Source of the DNA: a bacterium
Lineage (GTDB): Bacteria; Patescibacteriota; Gracilibacteria; Absconditabacterales; Absconditicoccaceae
NCBI GenBank assembly: GCA_020627925.1
Contig: JAHDFY010000006.1
Span: 20,748 to 84,747, forward strand
DNA: 64,000 bases
Direction of reading: 5' to 3'
Position 1 is the first letter of the stretch; each line of letters begins with the position of its first letter. The notes below the pieces were generated by a model. It ran no database searches. It was not told the origin of the DNA and saw only the letters and a program-made list of their open reading frames with translations. The translations under genes and the position numbers were made by a program. This document shows positions 22,957-34,099 of this stretch, piece by piece.

Positions 22957-23658
22957 TTATTGTGATGGCATAGAAGGAGTTGTTGAAGCGACTGTCTCAG
23001 TAGTTTGTGCTGCCTGGGTAGTCGTAGGCGCAGTAGTTGTCGGAGCTGCTGGTGATACTACTGGTGTTGGCGTCACTGCAGGAGGAGTAGCAGGTTTTGT
23101 TTGAGGAACTGGTGCTTTAGTAACAACAGGCGGTGTCGGTGTTGTTTCCACTGGTTTGGGAGTCTCCAAAGGCGTTGTAGAAACTTCCGCTGCATTGCTT
23201 TTTGTTTGGTTCGCTACCGTTGCTTCAGGAGCTGGAGGAGTTGCGACAGGGGAAGGAGTTGTCTCTGGTGTTACAACAGGTTGTGGAGCAACAACTTTTT
23301 GTGGCTGCTTAGGCATAGGTGTTTGCACGGTTGCTTCTTTTTGTAAAGATTTCTTATCTTGTTCATGAAGATATTGATTGATTTGATTCACAAAATTATG
23401 AAGATTGGCAAGATCGCTTTCAAGGTTTGCAACTCTTTGTTCAAGGGCGTTGCCCGTGACAGTAGGGGCTGCTGTAGTGGGTGTTGTTTGCTGCGGTGCA
23501 GATACTGCCGCATTTGCTGCAACAGGAGAAGCATTTACTTGTGCTCACGGAGTAGCAGAAGCTTGTTGTGGTGTTGCCTCTTTTTTCTTTGCACCTAAAC
23601 CAACCATTCAAAGCATCCCTTCAATAGTGTTGTTAAATGTATCTTCAAAGCTTGCCAT
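22957..23658 (-). CDS. Pro/Thr/Ala/Val-rich low-complexity protein
   Basis: 233 residues, start ATG 23658, stop TAA, two TGA glycines in the first 45 residues. Residues 1-25 (FEDTFNNTIEGMLGMVGLG) are weakly amphipathic; no signal peptide. A short coiled coil at about 75-115 (LEQRVANLESDLANLHNFVN) is flanked by disordered segments rich in Pro, Thr, Ala, Val and Gln (for example TPTPPVVTKAPVP). Possibly a scaffold or cell-envelope linker, oligomerising by the coiled coil. No family recognised. Confidence 0.7.
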
Positions 23659-23817
23659 TATTACAAAAAATATTACCGATTAAAATAACTTAATACCCAA
23701 AGCTAATCTGTACCAAGTATAACCACAAGTAATAAAAACACCAACAATCAAAAAAGCCAGATCCATTAGGACCTGACAAAAAATATTTTTATGTTATAGT
23801 ATGATGTGCTAGGTGTT

Positions 23818-25152
23818 TTAGAGTGTTTCTTTTGTGACAAAACCTCCTGAGACACAACCATTTTCTTCTCCTAATGATACTGCTTTGGCTCTATATGGAG
23901 CAAAAGGGCTTCCTGAGTAACTTACTTCTCGGTTTGCAGCGATTCCTTTGAGTACAAGATAGGTATCACACGATACTTTTGTTTGTGGTTTAATCTTTTT
24001 TCCTATCATTCTTTTGAGCGCAGCTGTGTTGAATGCTCCATAGTCTGCATCAAATTTACTGATATAAGTGAATGATGTTTTTTTGGTAGAAGATGGTGAG
24101 AGAGTATAGCGTTGTACCAAATAAGGAATAATAACGCGATAACTTAGATAACCACTAGGAAAATCTGTTGTATTTTCTTGAGTACTATCGAGGTTACTGT
24201 TGGTATTATTGTCAGAAACTTGTCCGGTTGTAGTGCTTGTTTCTATTGTCTCAAGATCACTTGGAACAGTTCCAGTAGTGCTGTTTCCTGTTGAGGTAGT
24301 ACCTGTTTGTGTGATGCCTGTTGCAACAACTCCCGTCCCTACAACTGCTCCCGAAATAGTAGCGATTTGTCCGGTCGTGTTGTCTCCTGTTAGAATGTTT
24401 CCTGTTGTTGTATTTTGTGGTGTTACTTCTCCTGTTGTCGCGTTTCCTGTGGCAAAAAATTCATCGATATAATGATTAATACTGTCCATCACATCTATTT
24501 GTTGTAGTTGATCGCTCGTAGGAAGATAGGCGGTAACTCCGGCAATAATGCTCACAAACAACGCAGCAAAGGTAGTTAGCTTAAATGTTCGAAGTTTCCA
24601 TATATTGTTTCCGTTGATAAGTCATAGTCCTTTGATCATCACAAGCAAGATGAGAACCATTGACCATAAACTTACTGATGCTCTTGCCCACCAAGACAGA
24701 TTTTCAAGAACAAACCATACCACGCAAGCAAGCGTCAATGTTACCCAAAAAGCCCAATCAGTAGAAAGCATTTTTCTATGTCCTACATAAATTCCTCTTT
24801 GATGGATATGTGTATAACCAATTGCTATAACACTGAAGAAAAGCAAGGTCCCTGCTAGCATAGCTACAAGTCCTCGCATATTAGTTGCGTATACCAAGTA
24901 GAAATCAATGGTCAACGTCAATAACACGAAAACGGGAAAAAACACATATGACGCGACTTTGTTCTTTTGTTCTTTTTGGTCTTCGCTTGCCATCGTTTGG
25001 TAAATAAACGCAGCCCCCAAAAACAAAAGACAATTAAAAATTCCCATGCTGACCAATATGGTCGTCAGCGATAGTCGTGGCAGTAGCGCACCAATCACGA
25101 TCGGCTCAATACCAAGAACGATCATTCCTAACAACAGTAATCACAAATGCAT
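23818..25152 (-). CDS. Multi-pass membrane protein with extracellular Thr-Gly repeat linker and C-terminal domain
   Basis: 444 residues; start ATG 25152 with MHLGLLLLGMIVLGIEP, two TGA glycines, stop TAA. Six or so TM helices in residues 1-205, then a low-complexity TTGN/TTGE/TTGQ region (about 227-305), then a folded domain of about 110 residues starting LSYRVIIPYLVQRYTL and containing FTYISKFDADYGAF, DTYLVLKGIAA and the end GGFVTKETL. The linker would project the C-terminal domain from the cell. A related repeat occurs in the exported protein at 44856. No family recognised. Confidence 0.75.
24232..24453 (-). repeat. Coding Thr-Gly low-complexity repeat
   Basis: Degenerate tandem repeat encoding TTGN, TTGQ, TTGT units (period 12-18 bases) inside the membrane protein gene. 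The glycine codons here are GGN, not TGA. Confidence 0.7.
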
Positions 25153-25247
25153 TGCTTTATCTTCTATTTATATAAATCACCTTAGAAGATAACAAAAGGT
25201 CTGACCATTGCAACTATAATCTCTCCACAAATCGATAACTATTTGTT

Positions 25248-25281
25248 CAAAATTAAAACCCCTTAGGAAATTCCCAAGGAG
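25248..25281 (-). terminator. Rho-independent terminator (minus strand)
   Basis: On the minus strand CTCCTTGGG, AATTT loop, CCTAAGGGG (with G-U pairs) then TTTTAATTTTG. It lies 30 bases past the TGA that appears to end the exported protein at 25312, which argues that translation really stops before it. Confidence 0.6.
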
Positions 25282-25311
25282 CTTTATTATGATTTTGATA
25301 TTATTTCATTT

Positions 25312-26031
25312 TCACTTCAAATTGAAGTACTTTTCATCTATTTCACTGAAATTAACCTTTTTACCATTTATTTTATAGACAACTTGTGACAATGGTTGGT
25401 TACTGTAAAAGAAAATCTCTATCTTTGTACCTTTTTCATTATCTGTTTTGTCAATTATTTGAATAGTATTAGATCCTCCTATTTCTTCATTAGAAAAATA
25501 AGAGTATAAAACATTATTCTTTTTGAGAAAAATATATGCTACATAATCTTCACCTTTCTCTTTTATTATGTGTATTAGTTCTTTTATTTTGAGGGAAGCT
25601 GGTTTTTGACTTTCCAAAAAGGTTTTTGTATGGTAAGGAAGGTAACTTACAATATTATCAAAGATCTCTGTTACCTCTCTTATTATCGCTTTCTTTTTAT
25701 TTGAAGGGAGTAAGGTAAAGTACTCCCCATTCAATAAGTTGTATTCAAACTCAGCATTTTGCTGAAAATTTATTACAATATGCTGCTTGTTTGTTGTTTT
25801 GATACCCATTGAAGAGTATTTGTTATGCTCATCTAAATAAACAGTATATTGACTACCATTATCCATGAGAAAGTAGTAATTTCCATTTTCTAATTTTTTG
25901 CCACCACTCATTATGTGGCTTTTAACATCATTTGCCAAGTCCTGCCACGTAGATTCTACTTGAGCATTGGTAAGTGTAGCAGTAAATAAAATAATGGCAA
26001 AAAGGCTCGATAAGTTTTTAAATGTTTTCAC
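25312..26031 (-). CDS. Exported protein apparently ended by UGA; candidate foreign gene
   Basis: 239 residues. Clear signal peptide MKTFKNLSSLFAIILF...TNAQ with a Bacteroidota-like look, then a Lys/Glu/Asn-rich soluble domain of unknown function (YYFLMDNGSQYTVYLDEH, YEIN-like VYKINGKKVNF at the end). None of its eleven or so glycines is TGA, and the natural end ...EKYFNLK is a TGA with no TAA/TAG nearby: reading it as Gly would add 48 residues through a terminator hairpin to a TAA at 25168-25170. This makes it the only gene here whose sensible end is UGA. Coordinates include that TGA. It may be newly acquired, or read through in this cell. Confidence 0.6.
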   Translation of the reverse strand: MKTFKNLSSLFAIILFTATLTNAQVESTWQDLANDVKSHIMSGGKKLENGNYYFLMDNGSQYTVYLDEHNKYSSMGIKTTNKQHIVINFQQNAEFEYNLLNGEYFTLLPSNKKKAIIREVTEIFDNIVSYLPYHTKTFLESQKPASLKIKELIHIIKEKGEDYVAYIFLKKNNVLYSYFSNEEIGGSNTIQIIDKTDNEKGTKIEIFFYSNQPLSQVVYKINGKKVNFSEIDEKYFNLK

Positions 26032-26193
26032 GTAATTGTTTTTTTAATTTCGAAATTTTATTAACGTTATTTTTTAATGATTTATTTATAGTATGTCAAT
26101 GGTTTTTGCAAAAAACTAACTCACTCTATCGCTTGAAAAAGCATGATAGAGTCTTATTTTATTGCTAGTGAGTTTTTATTTTGTGTGTAGTTG

Positions 26194-27105
26194 ATGACGT
26201 TGCTTCCTCCCTATCATGGTAGCCCAATGAGAATTGATGTTTTTTTGGCGGGGCGCTTTGAGTACTCTAGAAGTTTTTTTCATCATATTATCAAGAGATG
26301 AGGAGTGACGGTCAATGACAAGCAAATCAAAAAATCGTATAAATTACAGGAAGGCGATCAGATTATTATCGATGATTTGCAAAGGTATCTTGAGCCGATA
26401 ATGTTGGAAGAAGCACCAGCGATAGATATTCCTATTGTTTATGAGACCGACCATATTTTGGTCATCAATAAGCCCAAAGGTGTCCTTTCTCATCCTAATT
26501 CGGTGCGGGATGTGCAAACACCTTCTGTCGTGGGATTTTTGTACCATAAATACAAAAATTTACCGAGCACAGGTTCTTTTATTAGATCGGGGCTGATTCA
26601 TAGGTTAGACAAAGAGACAGATGGACTGATGATCGTAGCAAAAACAGAGCAATGACTCGCTCATTTCAAAAAACTTTTTAGTGCAAAATCGGAGGCAGAC
26701 TCCATTCACGACAAAGAATCAATCCCGTTGCGTAAGTATTATCGTGCGTCCTGTTATCTCACGTCTTCATGACGTTCATTCTTGGATACGATTGAAAAAT
26801 TCCCTTATTATGTACAAAGAGATGTCGTACCACAGACACCTCGTTCGGTGGTCAAGCATGGCATCACAAAAATAATGAAGGTACAAAATATTGATCAACA
26901 AACAGTACAAATCGATCTAGAAATATTGACAGGTCGTACTCATCAAATTAGATACCACCTTTCATACTATGGACTGCCTATTATCGGAGATTATCTATAC
27001 GGTCAGTGAGATGATCAAAATCCTATGGCATTGACTGCTTATCAGTTAGCGTTTCAAGATATAGATGGGAAAACAAAAACACTAACACTAACACTTCCCT
27101 CGTAG
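26194..27105 (+). CDS. RluA-family pseudouridine synthase
   Basis: 303 residues with four TGA glycines, stop TAG. Start ATG 26194 follows an in-frame TAG. N-terminal S4 RNA-binding domain (RIDVFLAGRFEYSRSFFHHI, then VTVNDKQI), then the catalytic domain with HRLDKETDGLMIVAKT, whose Asp is the family's catalytic residue, plus IPIVYETDHILVINKPKG and LEILTGRTHQIRYHLSYYG. It isomerises uridine in rRNA or tRNA; which position cannot be told from sequence (RluA, RluC and RluD subgroups are similar). Followed at once by a terminator. Confidence 0.93.
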
Positions 27106-27111
27106 GAGAAA

Positions 27112-27144
27112 TAAAAAAAACTACTCATTTGAGAGTAGTTTTTT
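27112..27144. terminator. Bidirectional terminator
   Basis: Stem AAAAAACTACTC / GAGTAGTTTTTT with a 4-5 base loop between convergent genes; T-runs on both strands. It overlaps the last two bases of the minus-strand gene ending at 27143. Confidence 0.85.
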
Positions 27145-27436
27145 ATAAAAACATATAACTAAATGCTAGTATTAATCAGAGGATAGTACCTATAATAAAT
27201 GATTTGACATAAATACCTGTTGTCTTTGTTTCGGGGTGTTTGTTGTGTTCTCGTATGTGGGCAATAAGGTATCCCAACATAAGACCACAAAACAGCAAAT
27301 ATCCTGGCATAAGAAATTGAAAAATAGTGTGATATGCCTGACCTTGAATTAGTTGTTGCCCTCTCAAGTAAAAAACCCCCACAACAAGTGTGAGCAACAA
27401 AAAAATGAATTTTATAACGTCATAAAGAAGAATCAT
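27143..27436 (-). CDS. Small membrane protein, unknown
   Basis: 97 residues with one TGA (Gly), stop TAA inside the terminator stem. Three hydrophobic segments at about residues 4-24, 38-62 and 76-96, separated by short basic/polar loops (HIREHNKHPETK). Likely an inner-membrane protein. Divergent from nothing obvious; the gene lies downstream of a small lipoprotein gene on the same strand. No family recognised. Confidence 0.6.
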
Positions 27437-27486
27437 CGGTACCGACTGATCAGAAAAACATAAAGTAGAGTAGTATCTTATTCTGA

Positions 27487-27690
27487 TTAGTTATTGTTTG
27501 CTTCTTCTTCGATAGTCTTTTCTATAAATTGGAAGAAATCTTCTATTTCTTTATCTTCTGCTGCAGGAGTTATTTCTCCTCCTGTTTCTGTTGGATTTGC
27601 GATTTCTGATGGATTATTATTCGGTCCAAGACCACATCCAGCAAAAATAATCATACTCATTCATGCAAAAAGTACGAGAATTCTTTTCAT
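27487..27690 (-). CDS. Small lipoprotein
   Basis: 67 residues; MKRILVLFAGMSMIIFAGCG is a lipoprotein signal with Cys after FAG, one of whose glycines is TGA. The mature part is acidic and Pro/Asn/Glu-rich (PTETGGEITPAAEDKEIEDF). Stop TAA. It lies 50 bases upstream of the 97-aa membrane protein gene and could form a two-gene unit with it. Too short to identify. Confidence 0.65.
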
Positions 27691-27882
27691 GGTGAGAACT
27701 ATAATAATATCTAAATAGTGAATCCACTATATTGTTTACCTAGGTGTTTGCAAGTCTATCCTTGTGGTAAGCTATTGTTTTCTTTCAAAGTCAAGAATCT
27801 TTTTTGTCACTTCTTTGCAATTTTTACGTATTCTATTATAGTGACACTAATACAATTACTTTATTTTTTGATTGTAATGTTT

Positions 27883-30270
27883 ATGAAAAAATTAGGTGTA
27901 GTGTTGAGTGTTTTATTGATATGAAACACTGCCTTTGCTCAAACTACTGACAATTCTCTTATTGACGAGGTTGATAAGGCGCAACAAAAACAATTAGAAA
28001 CAGTACAAGAACAATTTTCATTTCAAGCATTTGAATCATGTGTTGATATGAATAGTGTTTTGACTGATTGGATCAAAAAGTTTGAAAATCAATATCCTGA
28101 TTACAGAAGAGGGGGCATTATAGAAACCTTCGCTGTTGATGGAAATACTTTTGCACCAGAAGATGCTGATTTTGATGATGCAGCAGCTCCAGCAATGCTA
28201 AAATCAACACAAAATAACCTAGCAGGAGGTGCAGACACTGAAGAAGTAGCATTTTCCGAGACTAATCTACAAAAAAAAGGTGTTGATGAGCCAGAAATTA
28301 TCAAGAGTAATGGGGAATTTCTCTATTACTATAATCAACAAGAAAGAAAAGTATCAGTAATTAAAACACCATTACAGGCAAATAAATCAAGTTTTGATTA
28401 TGATCTTACTGATGTGTTGTCAGAAATTGCAATTCCTCAAACAATGAATGATGTAGAAATGTTTTTGTATGGAGATAAATTGGTCCTTGCAGGAACAAGA
28501 CGGTTGCAATTTGATATCCCTCACTCAATTATTAGTAAGCGTTCAAGAACAGTTGTAGCTATTTATGATATGTCTGATGTAAAAAATCCTAACCTTATCA
28601 AATTTCATGATATTGATGGGTCGCTCAATAATATGAGAATGATAGACAATAAACTTTACGTTCTAACCTACCTTCCTCTCAATTGGCATCAATTTTTTGC
28701 TTATTCTTGAGATATACCAGAATGACTGGAAGCATCACAACAAAGTCTACCAAAAGTGTATTCAGTAGGAGCAGACAACAAAGTAGAATTACATACAACT
28801 GATTGTCAAAAAGTAAGTTATGTGATGCCTTCGGATGAAACAATCAAACAATCTGGTCTTTCACCACAATTCACTATGATTACCGCTCTTGATATTGAGA
28901 AACACGATGTGGAAACAACAATAGCTTTTGGTAATGCATGACAAATACACATGTCTGCCGATTCACTGTATATGGTTCAAAATCACTGGGTTCCAGATAA
29001 TTATTATATGGACTGTCCAAGAGGAATGGCATGTATTAGGCCTCGTATGTGAGGAGGAGAATATTCGCTTATTCATAAGTTTGCTATAGATGAGATGAGC
29101 GTTTTATACAAAAACTCTAATGTTGTCCCAGGAAGCATGCTTACCCAATATAGTATGGATGAGGACAGAAATGGTTTTTTCAGAATTCTTACATCAGTCT
29201 GGTCTCCTGAACAAGCAACAAACTTCTATGTTTTAGACAATAAGTTAGAGTTAGAAGGAAAACTAGAATGAATTGAACCAGGAGAACGTTTCCAATCATC
29301 AAGATATATTGGCGACAAGCTCTACTTGGTGACGTTCAGGCAAGTTGATCCATTATTTGTAGTAGATATTGCAAACCCAGCAACACCAAAAATCATAGGA
29401 GAGTTAAAAATACCTGGTTTTTCTACCTATCTTCACCCTATGGGAGGCTTGGAAAACAACAAACAATACCTTATTGGTCTTGGTCATGATGCAGACGAAA
29501 ACGGTCGTAGACAAGGGTTGCAATTGTCGTTGTATGAAGTTGATTACCAAGAAAAAGAAACCGTTGAGTCAAAATGTAGTTGGCTTGAAGCAAATGAAAA
29601 AGAATACAACAAATGTAAAGCAGAAGTGAATCCAGAAAATATTCGTGTATCGCAAATCGACTCTCTCATTCAATGAGGAGAAGGAAGTCGATCAGAAGCA
29701 ATGCAAAACCCAAGAATGTTTGTGATGAATACTGATTTTGACGTCACACTACCAATGTTGCTCAAAGAGAAGGAAGAAGGAGGACAAAATTGTCAAGTAT
29801 TCTATGATGCGAACAATAAAGAAGTTGGTAAAGAATGTTATGATATAGAAACATATGTAACCAAATTTCTTTGACTTAAATCATTCGCTTTTGACAAAAA
29901 AGACGGTATTAAAGAAATTAAAAGCGTTGATTATCAAGAGATGCTAGAAAAAACAATGATGATACACGATGATAGATATAATCAAGGAATTTCTTCTCGA
30001 CAATTGCATGATCTTATGATGAGAGTTGGTTTCATTGGAGATACTATGTACTCAATCAACAATGATTTCGCACACTTTTTCAATGCTGAACAAGAAAGAT
30101 ACCTCAATTTTGATCCTATTTTGCAAGGCCAAAAAGTAAACTGTGACACATTAGATGCTAGACAATGTGAAATCAATCCACAATGTGAAGCTATACGAGA
30201 AAACCCACCATGTGATGCAGAAGCGTGTATAGAAATTGTGAATTATGTCGGATGTAGAGAAATTGAATAG
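27883..30270 (+). CDS. Secreted beta-propeller domain protein (Beta_propel / COG4880 type)
   Basis: 795 residues, read through several TGA glycines, stop TAG. Start: MKKLGVVLSVLLIGNTAFA, a signal peptide; a second ATG lies two codons upstream. The motif EVAFSETNLQKKGVDEPEIIKSNGE, split here as FSETNLQKKGVDEPEII, is the hallmark of the C-terminal beta-propeller secreted family, followed by propeller strands (LYVLTYLPL, YIGDKLYLVTFRQVDPLFVVD). The last 40 residues carry six cysteines, suggesting a small disulfide-bonded tail. First gene of a surface operon with 30294 and 30972. Function in these families is unknown; extracellular location is well supported. Confidence 0.9.
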
Positions 30271-30293
30271 TATTTAGAAATAGTAATCGTTCT

Positions 30294-30944
30294 ATGAAAT
30301 ATCAAATAATGTGAGTAATGATCATTGTACTGATAGGCTTAACAGCTTATCAGTTTCAATGGTTACAGCAAATAAAACCACACAAAACCAATGCTATCAA
30401 TGAAAAAATACACTCATGAACAGTCGCGAGTAAAGATGTTTCAGTAATTTTTCCTGACTTGCAAGTTACATTGATTTCATGATGGATATCTTCCACAGAA
30501 GAAAAAGTATTTGAAGGACAGCATCGACGTACAAAAACATACGAAAAAAATGGTTATATGATCAAATTGGTGCAAAGACAAAAAAGCGTGTTGGATAACG
30601 GAGGTGGAGCATTACTCAATTCTCTTGACTATGTAAAACTTCCTACCAACTTGAATGCTGAATTTTGGAGAAACAACACTCCATATTCTCTTGAGTGAAT
30701 AGGGCCTTGATCTGGTCCCATTCCTGTCTATATGGATTTGTTTGTATTGGATGAGCTTTTTGAAACACCACAGCATGTTGGTAGTACAAAATATTTTTGA
30801 AAAGCATTGAGTGAATTAAATATGGGGAGTTCTGCTCTGATGGCAAATTATCTAATTCCTGTCACCGTAGAACAATACAAAGCAGGTGATTACAATCAAT
30901 CCCTTCTCAATGAAATGGATCAAATTATTGAATCCCTTTGATAG
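30294..30944 (+). CDS. Exported protein, partner of the beta-propeller protein
   Basis: 216 residues; N-terminal hydrophobic helix (about 5-22, MGVMIIVLIGLTAYQF) acts as signal anchor. Six or more TGA glycines, two in a row in ISGGWIS. Ends Leu-TGA-TAG-TAG, so the last residue is Gly or the TGA is an ancestral stop with backups. The mature part contains EEKVFEGQHRRTKTY and NSLDYVKLPTNLNAEFW. Separated from the propeller gene by 23 bases and from the SLH-like gene by 27, so clearly in one operon. No family recognised. Confidence 0.7.
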
Positions 30945-30971
30945 TAGTCTTTACTTTATTGCAAAATACTC

Positions 30972-31616
30972 ATGAGATATCTTTTTTTATGTGTTCTTGC
31001 CTTGATGCAATTAACCAACATCTATGCATTAGATCTAGGACAAGCACTGCAATTAACGCAATCTCAAATACAAGGAGAAATACCACAAGTCAATAATAAT
31101 GAGTTAGAAGATGCCGTGGTATGGATGTTTGAACAATGATTAACCAAATTTGACACTGTCACAGCCTTTGAACCTAACGGTACATTGACTAGAGAAGCCG
31201 CATCAAAATTTATTGGTGTTTTTGCGGTAAATACGCTAAAATTACAAGAAGACAAACAAAAAAATACATGTGAGTTTTCTGATAATGCTACGGCTCATCA
31301 ATGACTGTTGCCTAGTATTATGCAAGCTTGCTATATGGGTCTTTTCAAAGGATCTGATGGTAAATTTTTACCAAAACAAAATCTTACCAATGGGCAAGCG
31401 CTGACGGTGTTGATGAAATCAGTATTGGGAGAATCACCAGATACTGTGTGATGAGATCATTTCTCTGATATATACCGCAACGCGGCAAAAGATTGGTGAC
31501 TAGATATGAATAGCAATATTGCTCGTTCATCATCTTCGATGAGAGATGCTGCAGCAACAAGAGGTGATATTGCAATATTCATGTACAGAGTATGGAAACA
31601 ATACAATCAAAAATAA
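30972..31616 (+). CDS. Exported SLH-like surface protein
   Basis: 214 residues, signal peptide MRYLFLCVLALMQLTNIYA, TGA glycines, stop TAA. After residue 55 the chain shows repeats of S-layer-homology type: a first unit ending LTREAASKFIGVFA, a second CEFSDNATAHQG...IMQACYMGLFKGSDG, and a third HFSDIYRNAAKDWGLDMN...ATRGDIAIFMYR. SLH domains bind pyruvylated wall polymers in other bacteria, so this protein likely anchors the operon's products to the cell surface. The SLH assignment rests on the spacing of Phe-Ser-Asp, Gly and Thr-Arg-Gly-Asp motifs. Confidence 0.75.
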
Positions 31617-31636
31617 TAACCACCTATCACAAAACC

Positions 31637-31672
31637 AAAAACATTCAATCTTTATCGGTTGAGTGTTTTTTC
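31637..31672 (+). terminator. Rho-independent terminator of the surface operon
   Basis: Stem CATTCAATC / GGTTGAGTG with G-U pairs and a T6 run, about 20 bases after the SLH-like stop codon. Confidence 0.65.
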
Positions 31673-31709
31673 ACCTCAAAAAAAAACTATCTCATAAGGC
31701 AAAAAATGT

Positions 31710-31895
31710 AATACCTCAAAACTAGCAAAACGGAAGAGGTATATTGCTTGCGAAGCGTGCTAATGTTTGCATTAGTGAAGTTCTTTTACTATAGTAGTAG
31801 TGGAGCTTCACGATGCTATAATGATCGCAGGGAGATTTAGTTATTTGGCAAAAGGTTCGTTGAATACTTAAACCTCCTTACGGTAAAATCGACAT
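31710..31895 (+). promoter_or_regulatory. Structured 5' leader of pnp
   Basis: The 317-base gap before pnp holds, after the terminator, at least three stem-loops: AATACCTC/GAGGTAT (31710-31743), CTAATG-TTTG-CATTAG (31760-31775) and GTGAAG/CTTCAC (31775-31811), then a GATTTA...TAAAATC palindrome at 31834-31890. A -10-like GCTATAATG lies at 31815-31823. In other bacteria the pnp leader is a hairpin cut by RNase III for autoregulation; the same here is inference. Part of the last palindrome is shared with the fusA downstream repeat. Confidence 0.45.
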
Positions 31896-31933
31896 TATAC
31901 GAGAAGTTTTGTATTTATTCTTCAAAAAATAAT

Positions 31934-34063
31934 ATGGCCGTAACAAAAAGAGAGTTAAACGTCATTTCTCATTCATTTGAATGGGAAGGACAAACAATTT
32001 CATTTGAAACAGGAAAACTTGCGCCTCATGCAGACGGAGCAGTTAAAATTCAAATGGGTGAGAATATTTTGCTTGTCACCGCAGTGATTAACAAAAAACC
32101 AGACCTATCAAAAGATTTTCTTCCATTGATGATTGATTGGAGAGAAATGTATTCTGCAGCAGGAAGAATTGCTGGAGCTGCGTACAGAAGAAGAGAAGGA
32201 AGACCATCAGATAATGCTATTCTTTATGCAAGGTTGACTGATAGAACAATTAGACCATTATTTCCCAAAGGAATGATCAATGATATGGTGCTTTCTATCA
32301 CACCTCTTGCAATAGACGGGACCGAAGATCTTGGTGTTATGAGTATTATTGGTGCATCAGTAGCTATGATGGCAGCAGGGATTCCTATGTCTAGTGTTGC
32401 GGGAGCAGCCAGAATTGGGCGTGTTGATGGACAATTTATTATCAATCCAACCAAAGAACAAATTGAAAAAGGTGATTGTAACCTGCTTGTCGCATGACCA
32501 AAAGGAGTCATGAATATGATTGAATGTGATGCAACAGAAATAGAAGAAGCTGATATCAAAAAAGCCTTTGAACTGGGACAAAAACATATTGATCTTATGT
32601 GTGATGTCCAAGAAGAGTTCCTAAAAAAATTGACAATCACTTCAAAACAACCAATGTTTAATAATCCATCAGAAATGTTGATGAGTTATGTGCATGGTCT
32701 TTTGACGCAAGATTGGAAAGAGAAATTTTTTGGCCCTGAAGCTAATTTTAACGATGCATTCTATGCGTTTCAGGATGAAGTATTTGCCTTAGCAAAAGAC
32801 AAAATTGATGACAACGACAATGAAGACTTCACCCCAGTAAAAATTAAAATTGCTGTCTTCAGAACATTAAAACACGAGATTAGACACAAAACAATTCATG
32901 AATGAGTGAGGCTAGATGGAAGAGCAATGGACCAAATTAGACCATTGTACTGTGAAGTTGACGCAGTGCCAAGAGTGCACGGATCTGGACTATTTTGGAG
33001 AGGAGGTACGCAAGTACACACAACGCTGACACTTGGTGCTCCATCTGACTATCTCATTCTTGACAATATGGAGGATGATCAAGTACATCAAAAATATTTC
33101 CATCACTACAACTTTCCTCCATTCTCTACGAATGAAGCAAGAGGAACCAGAGGCGCTGGACGTAGAGAAATTGGACACGGAAAATTGGCAGAAAAAGCTC
33201 TGGAAATTATGATGCCAGACAAAGTTGATTTTCCTTATACTATAAGAGTAGTATCTGAATGTCTATGATCGTGAGGGTCAACTTCAATGGGTTCTGTCTG
33301 TGGTTCGACGTTGGCTTTGATGGCGTGATGAGTACCAATCAAGTCACCCGTCTCAGGAATTGCAATGGGAATGATGTCAGAAAAAGATGACAACGGAAAT
33401 ATTACCAAATACCAAATCCTTACAGATTTAAAGGGAACAGAAGACTTTACGTGAGACATGGATTTCAAAGTAGCAGGAACAAAAAAAGGAGTAACTGCTA
33501 TCCAATTAGATACAAAAGTAAAAGGTCTAACACTCCCTATGGTGTTTGAAACAATAGAAAAAGCAAATATTGGAAGAAACGAAATTCTGGATTTCATGTT
33601 ACAAACTATTGCAGAGCCTAGGAAAGAAACAAGTCCTTATGCTCCAAAAATTGTTTCATTTGTAATTCCTGAAGATAGAATCAGAAAAGTAATTGGAAAA
33701 GGAGGTGAAACAATTGATAAGATCATCGAAGCAGCAGGTGGCGTAAAAATTGATTTTGAAGATGACGGTACTGTTTTTATTGCTGATACAGATATGGCAA
33801 AAATCCAAAAAGCAAGAGAGCTTATTGAGGATATTGCACTAGACTTGCCACTCAATCAAGAAATTGAATGAAAAGTAGCAAGAGTAGAAGCATACGGAGT
33901 ATTCGTAGAATTACCAAGAAACAAAAGTGGACTTTGTCATATCAAAGCGCTTGGTCTCAAGTGAGGAACTGTTGAAGCTGCTTTCAAAGTAGGAGACCCA
34001 ATCAAGGTATTGATTACAGAAATTGATCAAAAAGGAAGATACAACCTAAAAAGAGTGTTATAA
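31934..34063 (+). CDS. pnp: Polyribonucleotide nucleotidyltransferase (PNPase)
   Basis: 709 residues, full length. First RNase PH domain ([27 protein letters not shown]), second RNase PH domain ([56 protein letters not shown]), KH domain with [15 protein letters not shown] (about 585) and S1 domain ([21 protein letters not shown]). Phosphorolytically degrades RNA 3'-5' and is a degradosome core. About six of its glycines are TGA, one in the conserved S-G-G-S-T-S stretch. Start ATG 31934 fits the family. Insertion-like acidic loop DDNDNEDF at 295. Confidence 0.97.
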
Positions 34064-34099
34064 ATTTCAATGCTCTCAAACAGAACAGGTTGTAATAAT

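Noticed and set aside
31834..31890. tRNA-like GGTTCGTTGAATAC segment
   Set aside because: Lacks acceptor, D and anticodon arms; the loop is AT-rich and fits the palindrome described instead. No tRNA was found elsewhere either.
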